The position numbers and the translations under genes were made by a program. DNA of 64,000 bases from Candidatus Roseilinea sp. (GTDB taxonomy: Bacteria; Chloroflexota; Anaerolineae; J036; Brachytrichaceae): contig AP024676.1 in assembly GCA_025998955.1 (NCBI GenBank), positions 1 to 64,000 of the forward strand, read 5' to 3'. Positions 42,811-51,590 of the stretch are shown here, piece after piece. Numbering within the stretch: position 1 is the stretch's first letter; every line of letters starts with the position of its first letter. The notes beneath the pieces are model-generated. The model was not told the origin of the DNA. It made no database searches and saw only the letters and a list, made by a program, of their open reading frames with translations.

Positions 42811-44718
42811 TCAGTCTCGCTGCAAATCCACCGGCCTGCCGTCGAGCGCGCCGGTCACCCGAACCGACGTGCCTTCGCGGATGTAGCGCAACACACCGCC
42901 CCGATCGCCGATCACTCGTACGTCCAGCGTGAAATAATCTCTGTCAGGATCGTATAGGCCGGTTCCGCTCAGGCTGAAGCCGGCTGAGAAGGTGCATGCG
43001 GATAGCGTGAATCGCGTCGCCCCGTCCGGCGCTTCTGCCGGCATGAACGTCGCCGCGCCGCCGTGTGTGCACCCCACCGCGGTCTTCGCATCTGCCTCCC
43101 AGGAGTAATACTCGGGCAGGTGAAGCAGCTCGGTCTCGAAGGACTGCATTGCGGCGAGCGCATCGGCGAACTGTCGGGCGTCCGTCGGAGCGAGGGGAGC
43201 GTAGTCGTCGGCGACCACGCCGGCGCAGCGCGTTTCTAGCTGCGGCGGCAGGACGTCTTCCAGCAGGAAGCGCGCGACAAGGCGATCGGGGCAATCGCTG
43301 CCGCGATTGAACGTCACATGCGCGCCACCCAGCGTCGTGATCAGGCGGGCGCGCGATAGCCGACGGGTGATGACACGGCCTTGTTCGACCGGCGTGGCCG
43401 GGTCGGCCGTCGCGCCGAGGATGAGCGTGGGAATATCTCTGGCCGGCGCCGCATCGTATCTGGCCGGCGCGTCTAAGCGCGGCCAGAAGACACATGGCAG
43501 ATCGCCATAGAAGACCGATTGCATGCGCGGTATGGTGCGCTCGATCGCATCTCCGGCGCGCAGATAGGCGCGGGCGCGCGCGTCCGGCGAGCCGTCGAAG
43601 TAGCGGTAGTCGTTGCAGGTGAAGGCGTAGTAGGCAGCGTCGGAGTAGCCGGACGGCGAGGGTGGCGTCAGGGTGACCGGGTCGAGTCCTAGCGCGGCGT
43701 AGAACAGCCGCGCCAGCAGTGTGTAGTCGCCGCGAGACGCTGCAGCGATGGCACGTTGGAGCAGCATGCGTTCGCCTTCGGTGTAGAGGAAGCCGGCGAC
43801 AGCGGTCTCCAACTCCGATAGGCCGAGGGTGCGCGTGGCCTTCGTGCCGTCGGGAAGTGGGAAGTGAAAGTTCACCGGCTGCCGATCGAGTGTGGCAGCC
43901 AGGCGGTCGTAGGCACGGATGGCGTCGCCGCCTGTGTCGCGCAGGCAGTCTGGCTTCGCGTTGCAATCCTTCAACGTCGCCAGCAGCACGCCGTTGAACG
44001 CGCGCGTGGTATCGCGGGCGAATTGGATGCCGTCCAGCGCGAGGTCCACTGCGCCGTCGAGGATCAATCCGGCGACGTGTTCGCTGTGGACGGCGGCATA
44101 CCATTGGGCGAACTGCGTGCCGTAGCTTTCGCCATAGAGCCAGATGCGAGCTTCGCCCATCGCTTGCCGGAAGACCTCCAAGTCCTCAACGGCTTGCCGT
44201 GTGGTGTAGAACTGCAGGCGCTGTGGTGGCAACAACGAGCGCAGACAGTCATCCACGAACCGGCGCGCTGCCTCGACCAGTGCGCGCTCCTGCGCCGGCG
44301 TGCGGCTGCGCCCGTCGCTCCGGTAGTAGGTTGCCGCGGCTTCGGCACAGTCGAATCCGCCTGAGAGGCCGATGCCGCGCTGATCGAAGAAGACCAGGTC
44401 GAAGGTATCGCGAATAGTGTCGTCCAGGGTCGCCGCGTAGGCATCAGCAGCCTGTAGGCCGGAAGCCCCTGGCCCGCCGACGGCGGTGACGAGCATGCCT
44501 CTGCGCTTTGCCGGGTCGCGCGCTGGCAACACGCCGAACACGACTGCGATGGTCTGGCTTGATCGCCCGAAGTGGTCGAGGGGGGCACGAACGGTGATGC
44601 AGGTGAACTCGCTTTCGGGGCATGTGTTGCGCGCAATGATCGTTGCCCGCGCATGGGTCAATGGGTAGGCCCAGCAGGACACGAGCAAGGCAAACACGAG
44701 GACAAGGCAACGGTTCAT
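42811..44718 (-). CDS. Secreted alpha/beta hydrolase (TAP/prolyl-aminopeptidase-like)
   Basis: 635 aa. Signal peptide MNRCLVLVFALLVSCWAYPL. The fold shows oxyanion GGPGASG (81-87), nucleophile GESYG (S198), Asp in LILGATADPATPVEQG and His in TLGGAHVTF. About 130 extra C-terminal residues after the catalytic core have no assigned domain. It resembles tripeptidyl aminopeptidases of Streptomyces, which free short peptides from N-termini. Divergent from the subtilase gene with 53 bases between, so the pair may share a control region. Confidence 0.85.
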   Translation of the reverse strand: MNRCLVLVFALLVSCWAYPLTHARATIIARNTCPESEFTCITVRAPLDHFGRSSQTIAVVFGVLPARDPAKRRGMLVTAVGGPGASGLQAADAYAATLDDTIRDTFDLVFFDQRGIGLSGGFDCAEAAATYYRSDGRSRTPAQERALVEAARRFVDDCLRSLLPPQRLQFYTTRQAVEDLEVFRQAMGEARIWLYGESYGTQFAQWYAAVHSEHVAGLILDGAVDLALDGIQFARDTTRAFNGVLLATLKDCNAKPDCLRDTGGDAIRAYDRLAATLDRQPVNFHFPLPDGTKATRTLGLSELETAVAGFLYTEGERMLLQRAIAAASRGDYTLLARLFYAALGLDPVTLTPPSPSGYSDAAYYAFTCNDYRYFDGSPDARARAYLRAGDAIERTIPRMQSVFYGDLPCVFWPRLDAPARYDAAPARDIPTLILGATADPATPVEQGRVITRRLSRARLITTLGGAHVTFNRGSDCPDRLVARFLLEDVLPPQLETRCAGVVADDYAPLAPTDARQFADALAAMQSFETELLHLPEYYSWEADAKTAVGCTHGGAATFMPAEAPDGATRFTLSACTFSAGFSLSGTGLYDPDRDYFTLDVRVIGDRGGVLRYIREGTSVRVTGALDGRPVDLQRD

Positions 44719-44771
44719 GTCGTACGGATGTTACTTCGCGCGGCAGACTTTTGTGGTATTTTCGTCGGCCA

Positions 44772-45989
44772 ATGCAGTTGCCGTTCATCAACGACCTGGA
44801 AGACGTTGAACTCGTCCTGCCCATGCTGCTGCGCATGCGCGCCGACGCACGTTACACCGGCAAAGGCATCACTATCGCTTTTCTCGATTCGGGTTTTTAT
44901 CCCCATCCTGATTTGACGCAGCCGACCGACCGCATCGCCTATTTCGCCGATGCGCGTGGCCCGGCGGTGCGCGAGAACGTTGGGTTTAGCATTCCACATT
45001 TATCGAGCTGGCACGGCACGATGACTTCTTGCGTCTGCGCAGGCAACGGCTTCATGAGCATGTATCGCTACTCGGGCCTTGCGCCCGATGCGCGCGTCGT
45101 GTTGGTCAAGACTGGCAACTTGCAGAACAGTCGCATCCATGAGCACGATATTTATCGTGCACTGCGCTGGTTGTTGGATAACGCGCATCGTTTCGATGTG
45201 CGCGTGGTCAACATCTCGCTGGGTGGCGATCATCCATCCGAAGGCAAGCTGACCGCGCTCGATGGGCTGGTGGAAGAAGCGGTGGCGCGCGGGCTGGTGG
45301 TGGTATGTGCCGTGGGGAACGGCGGTGCGCGGCGCATCGTGTCGCCGGCCACCGCGCCGTCGGCCATTACCGTCGGCGGGTTAAACGACCACAATTCGCT
45401 TGATCCGTCGCGGTGGACGTTGTATCACTCCAGCTATGGTCGTGGCGGGCGCGGCGCAGCGAAGCCGGAAGTCATCGCGCCGGCTCAATGGATCGCTGCA
45501 CCGATGCTACCCCGGACGAAGGTGCACAACGAGGCACAGTTCTTGTGGAAGATCGAGCGTGCCACAGACGCTGAGCTGGCGCGCATCTTACGCACCAAAG
45601 AAGCGCGCCAGCGCATCAGCGCCGAAACGATGAGCAAGCCGTTTCATGAAATTCGACGCATCGTGCGTCAGCGGATGAACGATCAGAAGTTCATTCATCC
45701 GCACTATCAGCATGTGGACGGCACGTCGTTTGCTGCGGCGATCGTCTCGTCGGTCGTCGCGCAGATGCTGGAGGCGAGCCCATCGCTTACTCCGGCGCAG
45801 GTGAAGCGTATCCTGATCGAGACCGCCGAGCCATTGGATGATGCGCCCTTGGAGCGCCAAGGGGCCGGTGTGGTGCACGCCGGCGCAGCCGTTGCCGCTG
45901 CGCTCAAAATCGAGAGGCGGAGACTGAAACCACGGAGGCGCGGAGAAGCGGAGGGTGATTCACTCCGTGCTGACTTTGCTCCGCGGTGA
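44772..45989 (+). CDS. Cytoplasmic subtilisin-family (S8) serine protease
   Basis: 405 aa from ATG 44772. The triad is D39 (IAFLDSG), H81 (SSWHGTM) and S319 (DGTSFAAAI), with oxyanion N183 (AVGNGG). There is no signal peptide and no propeptide, so it should act inside the cell or leave by an unusual route. Residues about 245-305 form a long helical, charged insert (RATDAELARILRTKEARQ and so on) between the usual strands. The last 25 residues (ERRRLKPRRRGEAEGDSLRA and 5 more) are translated from a word repeat of the CGGAGGCGCGGAG type. It lies 9 bases before the esterase gene, in the ATP-grasp block. Confidence 0.88.
   Translation: MQLPFINDLEDVELVLPMLLRMRADARYTGKGITIAFLDSGFYPHPDLTQPTDRIAYFADARGPAVRENVGFSIPHLSSWHGTMTSCVCAGNGFMSMYRYSGLAPDARVVLVKTGNLQNSRIHEHDIYRALRWLLDNAHRFDVRVVNISLGGDHPSEGKLTALDGLVEEAVARGLVVVCAVGNGGARRIVSPATAPSAITVGGLNDHNSLDPSRWTLYHSSYGRGGRGAAKPEVIAPAQWIAAPMLPRTKVHNEAQFLWKIERATDAELARILRTKEARQRISAETMSKPFHEIRRIVRQRMNDQKFIHPHYQHVDGTSFAAAIVSSVVAQMLEASPSLTPAQVKRILIETAEPLDDAPLERQGAGVVHAGAAVAAALKIERRRLKPRRRGEAEGDSLRADFAPR
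45907..45957 (+). repeat. Word repeat encoding the subtilase C-terminal tail
   Basis: Words GAGGCGGAGA, CACGGAGGCG, CGGAGAAGCG, GAGGGTG repeat a CGGAG core and run to the stop. Confidence 0.6.
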
Positions 45990-45998
45990 CATGAAAAC

Positions 45999-46724
45999 AT
46001 GAACAGGGAATATCACAAGTGGTGGAGCCCGTCGCTTGGCCGGGAGATGGAGTTGCTCGTCTTCGGACACCACGGTGCGCGCGTGCTGGTCTTCCCCACT
46101 TCACGCGGCCGGTTCTTCGAATGGGAAGACCGCGGCATGTTCGGTCCGGATGGACTGGGTCACCAAATCGAGCAGGGTTGGCTGCAAGTGTATTGTGTGG
46201 ACAGCGTGGACGGCGAGAGTTGGTACAACTACACGGCGCATCCCGGCCATCGCGGCTGGCGGCATACCCAATACATGAATTACATAGCGAACGAAGTGCT
46301 GCCGCTGACCCGCGCCAAGAACGGTAATCCGTTTTTGATCGTGCTCGGTGCCAGCTTCGGCGCGTATCATGCAGCCTGTTTTGCGTTCAGATTCCCGCAC
46401 TCGGTGGGTCGCATCATCGGTATGAGCGGGATGTATGACATCAAGCGCTTCACCGGCGGCTATAGCGACGATAACGTGTACTTCAACAATCCGATGGATT
46501 TCATCCAGCACGAGCACGACTGGGGCCGGATGGAGGCATTGCGCCGGATGGACATCATCCTGGCGACCGGCAAGGAAGATTCGCTGCGCCACGAATCGGA
46601 GCGCATGAGCGCGGTGTTGTGGAACAAGGGCATCGGCAACGCCCTGCGGCTGTGGGATGGCTGGTCGCACGATTGGCCTTACTGGAAGCGCATGTTGCAT
46701 CGGTACATTGGAGGACACGATTAG
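45999..46724 (+). CDS. Esterase-like alpha/beta hydrolase
   Basis: 241 aa, no signal peptide. MNREYHKWWSPSLGREMELL is followed by FGHHGARVLVFPTSRGRFFE. Triad: S119 (GASFGAY), D194 (TGKEDS), H224 (WSHDWPYW). This matches the PF00756/YqiA-like group of cytoplasmic esterases often found with ATP-grasp and carboxylate-amine ligases. It could remove or transfer an acyl or peptide group. Gap to the subtilase is 9 bases. Confidence 0.82.
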   Translation: MNREYHKWWSPSLGREMELLVFGHHGARVLVFPTSRGRFFEWEDRGMFGPDGLGHQIEQGWLQVYCVDSVDGESWYNYTAHPGHRGWRHTQYMNYIANEVLPLTRAKNGNPFLIVLGASFGAYHAACFAFRFPHSVGRIIGMSGMYDIKRFTGGYSDDNVYFNNPMDFIQHEHDWGRMEALRRMDIILATGKEDSLRHESERMSAVLWNKGIGNALRLWDGWSHDWPYWKRMLHRYIGGHD

Positions 46725-46886
46725 GGGTCAGAAGTCAGATACTAGAAGTCAGACGACTCGATACTGCCTATATGACCTCTGGGCTTTGGCTTTCCGGATT
46801 CTGACTTCTGGATTCTGGACTCTGGACTCTGGATTCTAGACTCTGGATTGGATTCTGGATTCTGACCGTCTAACTTCTGCAATTTG
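46724..46886 (+). repeat. Word-repeat spacer with inverted halves before ATP-grasp gene
   Basis: Left part: GGTCAGAAGTCAGATACTAG and AGAAGTCAGACGA. Right part: TTCTGACTTCTGGATTCTGG and ACTCTGGATTCTAGACTCTG. The left words are the reverse complement of the right words, so a hairpin over about 150 bases can form. It splits the block between esterase and ATP-grasp 1. Confidence 0.75.
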
Positions 46887-46894
46887 GAGGAAGC

Positions 46895-47797
46895 ATGAAA
46901 AAGATCGGAGTGATCGTAGGCCGCGAGTGGTCGTGGCCGCCGGCATTCATCGAAGAGGTGAACGAGCGCAACGAGGGCGTGGTCGCTGAATGTGCCAAGC
47001 TGGGTGGCACGCGCATGAACGAGCCGTGTCCCTATGAGGTCATCGTGGATCGCATCTCGCACGAGGTGCCGTATTACCGCTCCTACCTCAAAAACGCCGT
47101 GTTGCAGGGAACGTATGTGGTCAACAACCCGTTCATGTGGACGGCCGATGACAAGTTCTTCGAAGCGTCGCTGGCCACGAAACTGGGCGTTCACAGTCCA
47201 AAGACGGTGGTGTTGCCGAACAAGGACTACGTGCCGGGCATCGTGCACAACGAGAGCTTGCGCAACCTGGTCTATCCCATCCCGTGGGCCGAGCATGTGG
47301 ACTATCTCGGCGGCTTCCCCTTGGTGCTGAAAGACGCGCACGGCGGCGGCTGGAAGGGCGTGTTCGTCGTACACTCGATGGACGAGCTGTTCGCGCGTTA
47401 CAACGAGAGCGGCCTGCTCACCATGGTGCTGCAAGAATTCATTCGCTGGGAGAACTATCTGCGCTGCATGTGCATCGGCCAGGAGCACGTCTATGTTGCC
47501 AAGTACGATCCGGTGAACCGCCGTTATTTGAAACACGACCTGACGCCGGAGATGCACGAGCGCGTCGTGCGCGAGTCGCTGGCCTTGGTGCGTGCGCTGG
47601 GCTACGACATGAACACCATCGAGTGGGCCATCCGCGAGGGTGTGCCCTATGCGATTGATTTCATGAATCCTGCGCCGGATATGGACATCAACTCCTGCGG
47701 CTACGAGTATCACCGCTGGTGCGTGGAGCGGATGGCCGACATGTGCATTATGCTGGCCAAGTTGCCCCGCCCACAGCAAACACCGTATCGGGTTTGA
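46895..47797 (+). CDS. ATP-grasp carboxylate-amine ligase (RimK-like)
   Basis: 300 aa, ATG 46895 with TTTGGAGGAAGC before it. ATP-grasp core: K146 and GGGWKG (150-155) in the lid, LQEFIRWENYLRCMCIG (179-195) with a base-stacking segment and Arg, E243 and D255-x2-N258 (AIDFMNPAPD) as metal ligands. No N-terminal preATP domain of known type is obvious. Should join a carboxylate and an amine with ATP, giving an amide or peptide bond; substrates unknown. 30 bases before the second ATP-grasp. Confidence 0.85.
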   Translation: MKKIGVIVGREWSWPPAFIEEVNERNEGVVAECAKLGGTRMNEPCPYEVIVDRISHEVPYYRSYLKNAVLQGTYVVNNPFMWTADDKFFEASLATKLGVHSPKTVVLPNKDYVPGIVHNESLRNLVYPIPWAEHVDYLGGFPLVLKDAHGGGWKGVFVVHSMDELFARYNESGLLTMVLQEFIRWENYLRCMCIGQEHVYVAKYDPVNRRYLKHDLTPEMHERVVRESLALVRALGYDMNTIEWAIREGVPYAIDFMNPAPDMDINSCGYEYHRWCVERMADMCIMLAKLPRPQQTPYRV

Positions 47798-47827
47798 GTG
47801 CGCTGGTATGGGGCCGCTAAAAACGAT

Positions 47828-49201
47828 ATGACCGATTTGAAGAGGGCGATCTCCCTGTATCACGATCTGCTCGACGACGAGATGGCGCGGGCGAGCAACG
47901 AGCTGCTCGAGGAGCAGCAACAGCGCCGTGGGTTGTTCTTCGGCACACGCTCGCTGTGCACGGTCTTGCGCCCACGCTTCTTGACCCACGAACAATATCG
48001 CTTTTTGCAGCGCGCCATCGGCGCGGTGATGCCAGCCTTTGCCAAGCTGCACACTACGGCGCTGCGCGATGCCGAATTCCGCGCGCAGTTCATGCTGGCC
48101 GACTGGGAAGAGAAGCTCGTCACGATGCCGATGCCCTACCGCGCCAGCAGCCCGACGGCGCGCATGGACACATTCTTCGTCCCGGAGACGAACGAGTTGA
48201 AGTTCACCGAATACAACGCCGAGACGCCGGCCGGCATCAGCTACAACGACGCACTCGGCGACATCATGTTCGGCTTGCCCATCATGCGCAAATTCGAGCG
48301 GCGCTACGAGGTGCGCCCGCTTCCCGGCAAGCATCACGTCCTACATGCGCTCAACGAGAGTTACCGCCAGTGGGGTGGGCGTGAGCGCATGCGCATCTGC
48401 ATCCTCGACTGGAAAGATGTGCCTACCTACAGCGAGTTCGTCCAGTTCGACCAATACTTCAAGGAGCAGGGCTATGAATGCGTGATCGCCGATCCGCGCG
48501 AGTGCGAGTATCGCGACGGCAAGTTCTATGCCCATCCGGCGCATAGCTCGGGCCCGCCGCTGCAGGCGAACGTGATCTATAAGCGCGTGCTCATCACCGA
48601 GCTGATCGAGCGGGGTGGGTTGGATCATCCGGTCGTCCGGGCAGTGAACGACCGCGCGGTATGTATGGTCAATCCCTTCCACTGCAAAATCCTGCATCGC
48701 AAGACCAGCTTCGCGGTCATCAGCGACGAGGCCAATCGCGAACTGTTCACCGAGGACGAGCTACAGGCGATCGAGCGGTTCATCCCTTGGACGCGCATCG
48801 TGACGGAGCGCTTCACGGTCTACAGTGGCCGGCGTGTGGATTTGCTTCCGTTGATTGCCCAGAATCGCGAGCAGTTCGTGCTCAAGCCGGTGGATGAATA
48901 CGGCGGCAAAGGGATCGTGCTGGGCTGGACGGTGACGCAGGACGAGTGGAACCGGGCGCTGAACGACGCGCTCCACACTCCCACCATCGTGCAGCAGCGC
49001 GTGACTGTGCCAAGCGAGCCTTACCCCAGCTTTGCCGACGGCCATGCCCAAGTCGTTGATCGAATGTTCGATACGAACCCCTACATCTGGTATGGCGAGT
49101 ATGCTTCGAGCTGCCTGACGCGGCTCTCGACGGCGGCGTTGCTGAACGTGACCGCTGGCGGTGGCAGCACTGTGCCGACGTTCGTGATCGAGGAGCGGTG
49201 A
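47828..49201 (+). CDS. Circularly permuted ATP-grasp protein (CP-ATP-grasp/GspS-like)
   Basis: 457 aa from ATG 47828 (MTDLKRAISLYHDLLDDEMA); GTG 47798 is also in frame. Permuted order: the segment with metal ligands EYNAETPAGISYND (128-141) precedes the lid with K353 and YGGKG (358-362), as in CP_ATPgrasp_1/2 and glutathionylspermidine synthetase relatives. HCKILHRKTSFAVISD (285-300) is a typical Lys motif. This is a different fold order from ATP-grasp 1, so two separate ligation steps are likely. Spacer to the GCS2 gene is 96 bases. Confidence 0.85.
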   Translation: MTDLKRAISLYHDLLDDEMARASNELLEEQQQRRGLFFGTRSLCTVLRPRFLTHEQYRFLQRAIGAVMPAFAKLHTTALRDAEFRAQFMLADWEEKLVTMPMPYRASSPTARMDTFFVPETNELKFTEYNAETPAGISYNDALGDIMFGLPIMRKFERRYEVRPLPGKHHVLHALNESYRQWGGRERMRICILDWKDVPTYSEFVQFDQYFKEQGYECVIADPRECEYRDGKFYAHPAHSSGPPLQANVIYKRVLITELIERGGLDHPVVRAVNDRAVCMVNPFHCKILHRKTSFAVISDEANRELFTEDELQAIERFIPWTRIVTERFTVYSGRRVDLLPLIAQNREQFVLKPVDEYGGKGIVLGWTVTQDEWNRALNDALHTPTIVQQRVTVPSEPYPSFADGHAQVVDRMFDTNPYIWYGEYASSCLTRLSTAALLNVTAGGGSTVPTFVIEER

Positions 49202-49297
49202 TGCCCTTCTGCCGGCAATCGTATCGGTCGCGGGGGAGGTGCGATGCGTGCGTAGCACGTAACACTAGGCGATGAGCGCTTGAAAAGTGAGGGTCCG

Positions 49298-50410
49298 ATG
49301 AAGCAACCGAGTTTCAATATCGGGATCGAAGAGGAATATCAGATCGTTGATCCGCAGACTCGCGAGCTGCGCAGCTACATCACGCAGATGATCGAAGACA
49401 AGACGCGCACGCTGATGGAGATTGACATCAAGCCGGAATTGCACCAGTCCATCGTCGAGGTTGGCACCAAGGTGTGCCAGACGCCGGCCGAGGCGCGCGC
49501 AGAGCTAGTCCGCCTGCGGCGTGGCGTGATAGAGCTGGCCGGCCAGCATGGGCTAAAGATCGTGGCTGCGGGCACACATCCCTTCTCGAACTGGCTGCAC
49601 CAGGAAATCACCCCCTTTGAGCGCTACGCCGGCGTCCGGCAAGACATGCAGATCCTTGCCCAACAATTGCTCATCTTCGGCACGCATGTCCACGTCGGCA
49701 TCGAAGACCCCGAGATCATGATTGACGTGATGAACGTGGCGCGCTACCTCATGCCGCATATCCTGTGCCTCTCCACCAGCTCGCCGTTCTGGGTCGGCCA
49801 GAACACGGGGTTGATGAGCTACCGCAGCGTGATCTTTCGTAACTTCCCGCGCACCGGCACGGCGCCGCGCTTCAACTCATACGCCGAGTTTCAGCGCTTC
49901 GTGGACACATTGGTCAAGACGAACAGCATCCCCGACGGCACCAAGATCTGGTGGGACCTGCGCCCGAACTACAAATACCCCACGCTGGAGATGCGCGTGT
50001 GCGACGTATGCACGCGCGTGGACGAGGCGATTTGCATCGCCGCGATCTATCAGGCGATCTGCTACAAGTGTTGGAAGCTGCGCCGCAGCAATATGACCTT
50101 TCGCGTGTATTCCTCGTCGCTGATCGAAGAGAACAAATGGCGCGCGGTGCGCTACGGCTTAGACGGCAAGCTGATTGACTTCGGCAAACAGGAAGAATTG
50201 CCGGCCCGCGACCTGGTGACCGAGATGATCGAGTGGTTCATCGGCGACGTCGTGGATGAGCTGGGCAGCCGCAACGAGGTCGAATACGCCTACAAGATCA
50301 TGAGAGAAGGCACCAGCGCGCATCGCCAACTCGAAACGTATCGCCAGACCGGCGACCTGAAGGCTGTGGTTGATCGCCTGATCCGCGAGACGGAAGAGGG
50401 TGTCTTGTAA
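49298..50410 (+). CDS. Carboxylate-amine ligase, GCS2 (YbdK) family
   Basis: 370 aa from ATG 49298; a TTG at 49280 is possible but less likely. Family core: IGIEEEYQIVD (EEE 11-13), KPELHQSIVEVGT, HVHVG (130-134), RVCDVCTRVDEAICIAAIYQ. Same superfamily as glutamate-cysteine ligase; YbdK itself has weak gamma-glutamyl-cysteine ligase activity. Together with the two ATP-grasp proteins it gives three amide-forming enzymes in a row. Confidence 0.9.
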   Translation: MKQPSFNIGIEEEYQIVDPQTRELRSYITQMIEDKTRTLMEIDIKPELHQSIVEVGTKVCQTPAEARAELVRLRRGVIELAGQHGLKIVAAGTHPFSNWLHQEITPFERYAGVRQDMQILAQQLLIFGTHVHVGIEDPEIMIDVMNVARYLMPHILCLSTSSPFWVGQNTGLMSYRSVIFRNFPRTGTAPRFNSYAEFQRFVDTLVKTNSIPDGTKIWWDLRPNYKYPTLEMRVCDVCTRVDEAICIAAIYQAICYKCWKLRRSNMTFRVYSSSLIEENKWRAVRYGLDGKLIDFGKQEELPARDLVTEMIEWFIGDVVDELGSRNEVEYAYKIMREGTSAHRQLETYRQTGDLKAVVDRLIRETEEGVL

Positions 50411-50416
50411 TTCCCG

Positions 50417-51586
50417 ATGGCGACACATATCCCGCGCAGCTTCAAAGAGATCGCCGGCTTCATGCACGCGGCGCACGATGACATTCTCGATGCGTTGAGC
50501 CGGCACGGCATCACCTTCCCCGACTATCCGACCTTCGACCAACCGGGCAACCCGCGCGGCATCGCTGCGGCCAAGGCGCACCCGATGCAGGGCATCCTCA
50601 AGTATCACGGACTGGCCGACTGGGAGTGGCGCACGGCCTTTCTGCCCAGCATCAGCGTCACCAACGACGCGGCCTACTCGATCACGCTGGTCGAGTTCGA
50701 TCCCGACCTGGCGGAGGACGAAGCGATCATCGGCGGGCAGCGCGCGACCGGCCGGGATCTGGAGCGGGTGAGGCATAGCCTGAACGCCGTGCGCAACATT
50801 GCGGCCATCAAGAGCCACGCGCGCGTGCGGTCGCGCAATGTGGTGGCCGGCGGCGCGTTGCGCGCGGGCAAAGGGCTGGGCACCAGCGCCAGCGGCTCGG
50901 CAGCGCTGGCCATGGCAGCGATCGCCGCGGCATTTGGCGCAGACGCAGTGCAAAACTGGCGCTTCGTCAGCGCCATGTCGCGCTTGTTGGCCGGCAGCGG
51001 CTGCCGCGCCGCCACCGGCGGCGTCTCCCTGTGGATGTCCTATCCCGGCATCGCCCACGAGGATAGCTTCGCCGTCCGGCTGGATACGCGCGGCCAATTG
51101 GCGAGCATGCGCCTGATCACCGTGCCGCTCGATTCGCGCATCGGCCTGAAGACCGAAAGCGCTCATGCCGATGCGCCCAACAGCCCACTCTTCAAATGTT
51201 GGATGCGCAACCGGCGCGACGAAGTGCTGCGTTGCATCGAGGCGGTGATGGCCGGGGATTGGCTGACGGTCGCACAGATGGCCGAGGCCGACAGCATCAC
51301 GTTGCACGCGGTGACGATGACCGGCGGCGTCGAGCGCAAATTGTTCGCCTGGGAGCCGGAGAACATCACCCTGTTCCGCGCCTGCGATGCGCTGCGGGCC
51401 GAAGGCGTGCCGGTCTACTTTTCAACCGATACCGGCCCGACGACCGTACTGCTGACGGATGCGCCGCATGCGGCGCAGGTGCTCGCCCACGTGCGCGCGC
51501 TGGGCTTTGACGCCGTTGAGGGCAACATTGCGCCGGGCGCGCAGTTAGTGGATGTGGAATCGGCGCGGGCGGAGCTGGCCGGCTGA
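50417..51586 (+). CDS. Diphosphomevalonate/phosphomevalonate decarboxylase-like GHMP enzyme
   Basis: 389 aa. GHMP fold with GLGTSASGSAALAMAAIAAA (ATP loop) and GSGCRAATGG; the substrate part has LKYHGLADWEWRTAFLPSIS followed by VTNDA. In Roseiflexus an enzyme of this group decarboxylates phosphomevalonate to isopentenyl phosphate, the alternative mevalonate route. The classic diphosphomevalonate form cannot be excluded. It follows GCS2 by 6 bases, probably in the same transcript without a functional link. Confidence 0.8.
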   Translation: MATHIPRSFKEIAGFMHAAHDDILDALSRHGITFPDYPTFDQPGNPRGIAAAKAHPMQGILKYHGLADWEWRTAFLPSISVTNDAAYSITLVEFDPDLAEDEAIIGGQRATGRDLERVRHSLNAVRNIAAIKSHARVRSRNVVAGGALRAGKGLGTSASGSAALAMAAIAAAFGADAVQNWRFVSAMSRLLAGSGCRAATGGVSLWMSYPGIAHEDSFAVRLDTRGQLASMRLITVPLDSRIGLKTESAHADAPNSPLFKCWMRNRRDEVLRCIEAVMAGDWLTVAQMAEADSITLHAVTMTGGVERKLFAWEPENITLFRACDALRAEGVPVYFSTDTGPTTVLLTDAPHAAQVLAHVRALGFDAVEGNIAPGAQLVDVESARAELAG

Positions 51587-51590
51587 TTCG

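Noticed and set aside
42944-44104. Long Arg-rich minus-strand frame inside the secreted hydrolase gene
   Set aside because: Same strand, different frame from a well-supported hydrolase; Arg/Pro-rich composition is typical of shifted GC-rich code.
44643-44771. Upstream extension of the subtilase frame
   Set aside because: It overlaps the divergent hydrolase gene start on the other strand and has no similarity to the protease; ATG 44772 fits.
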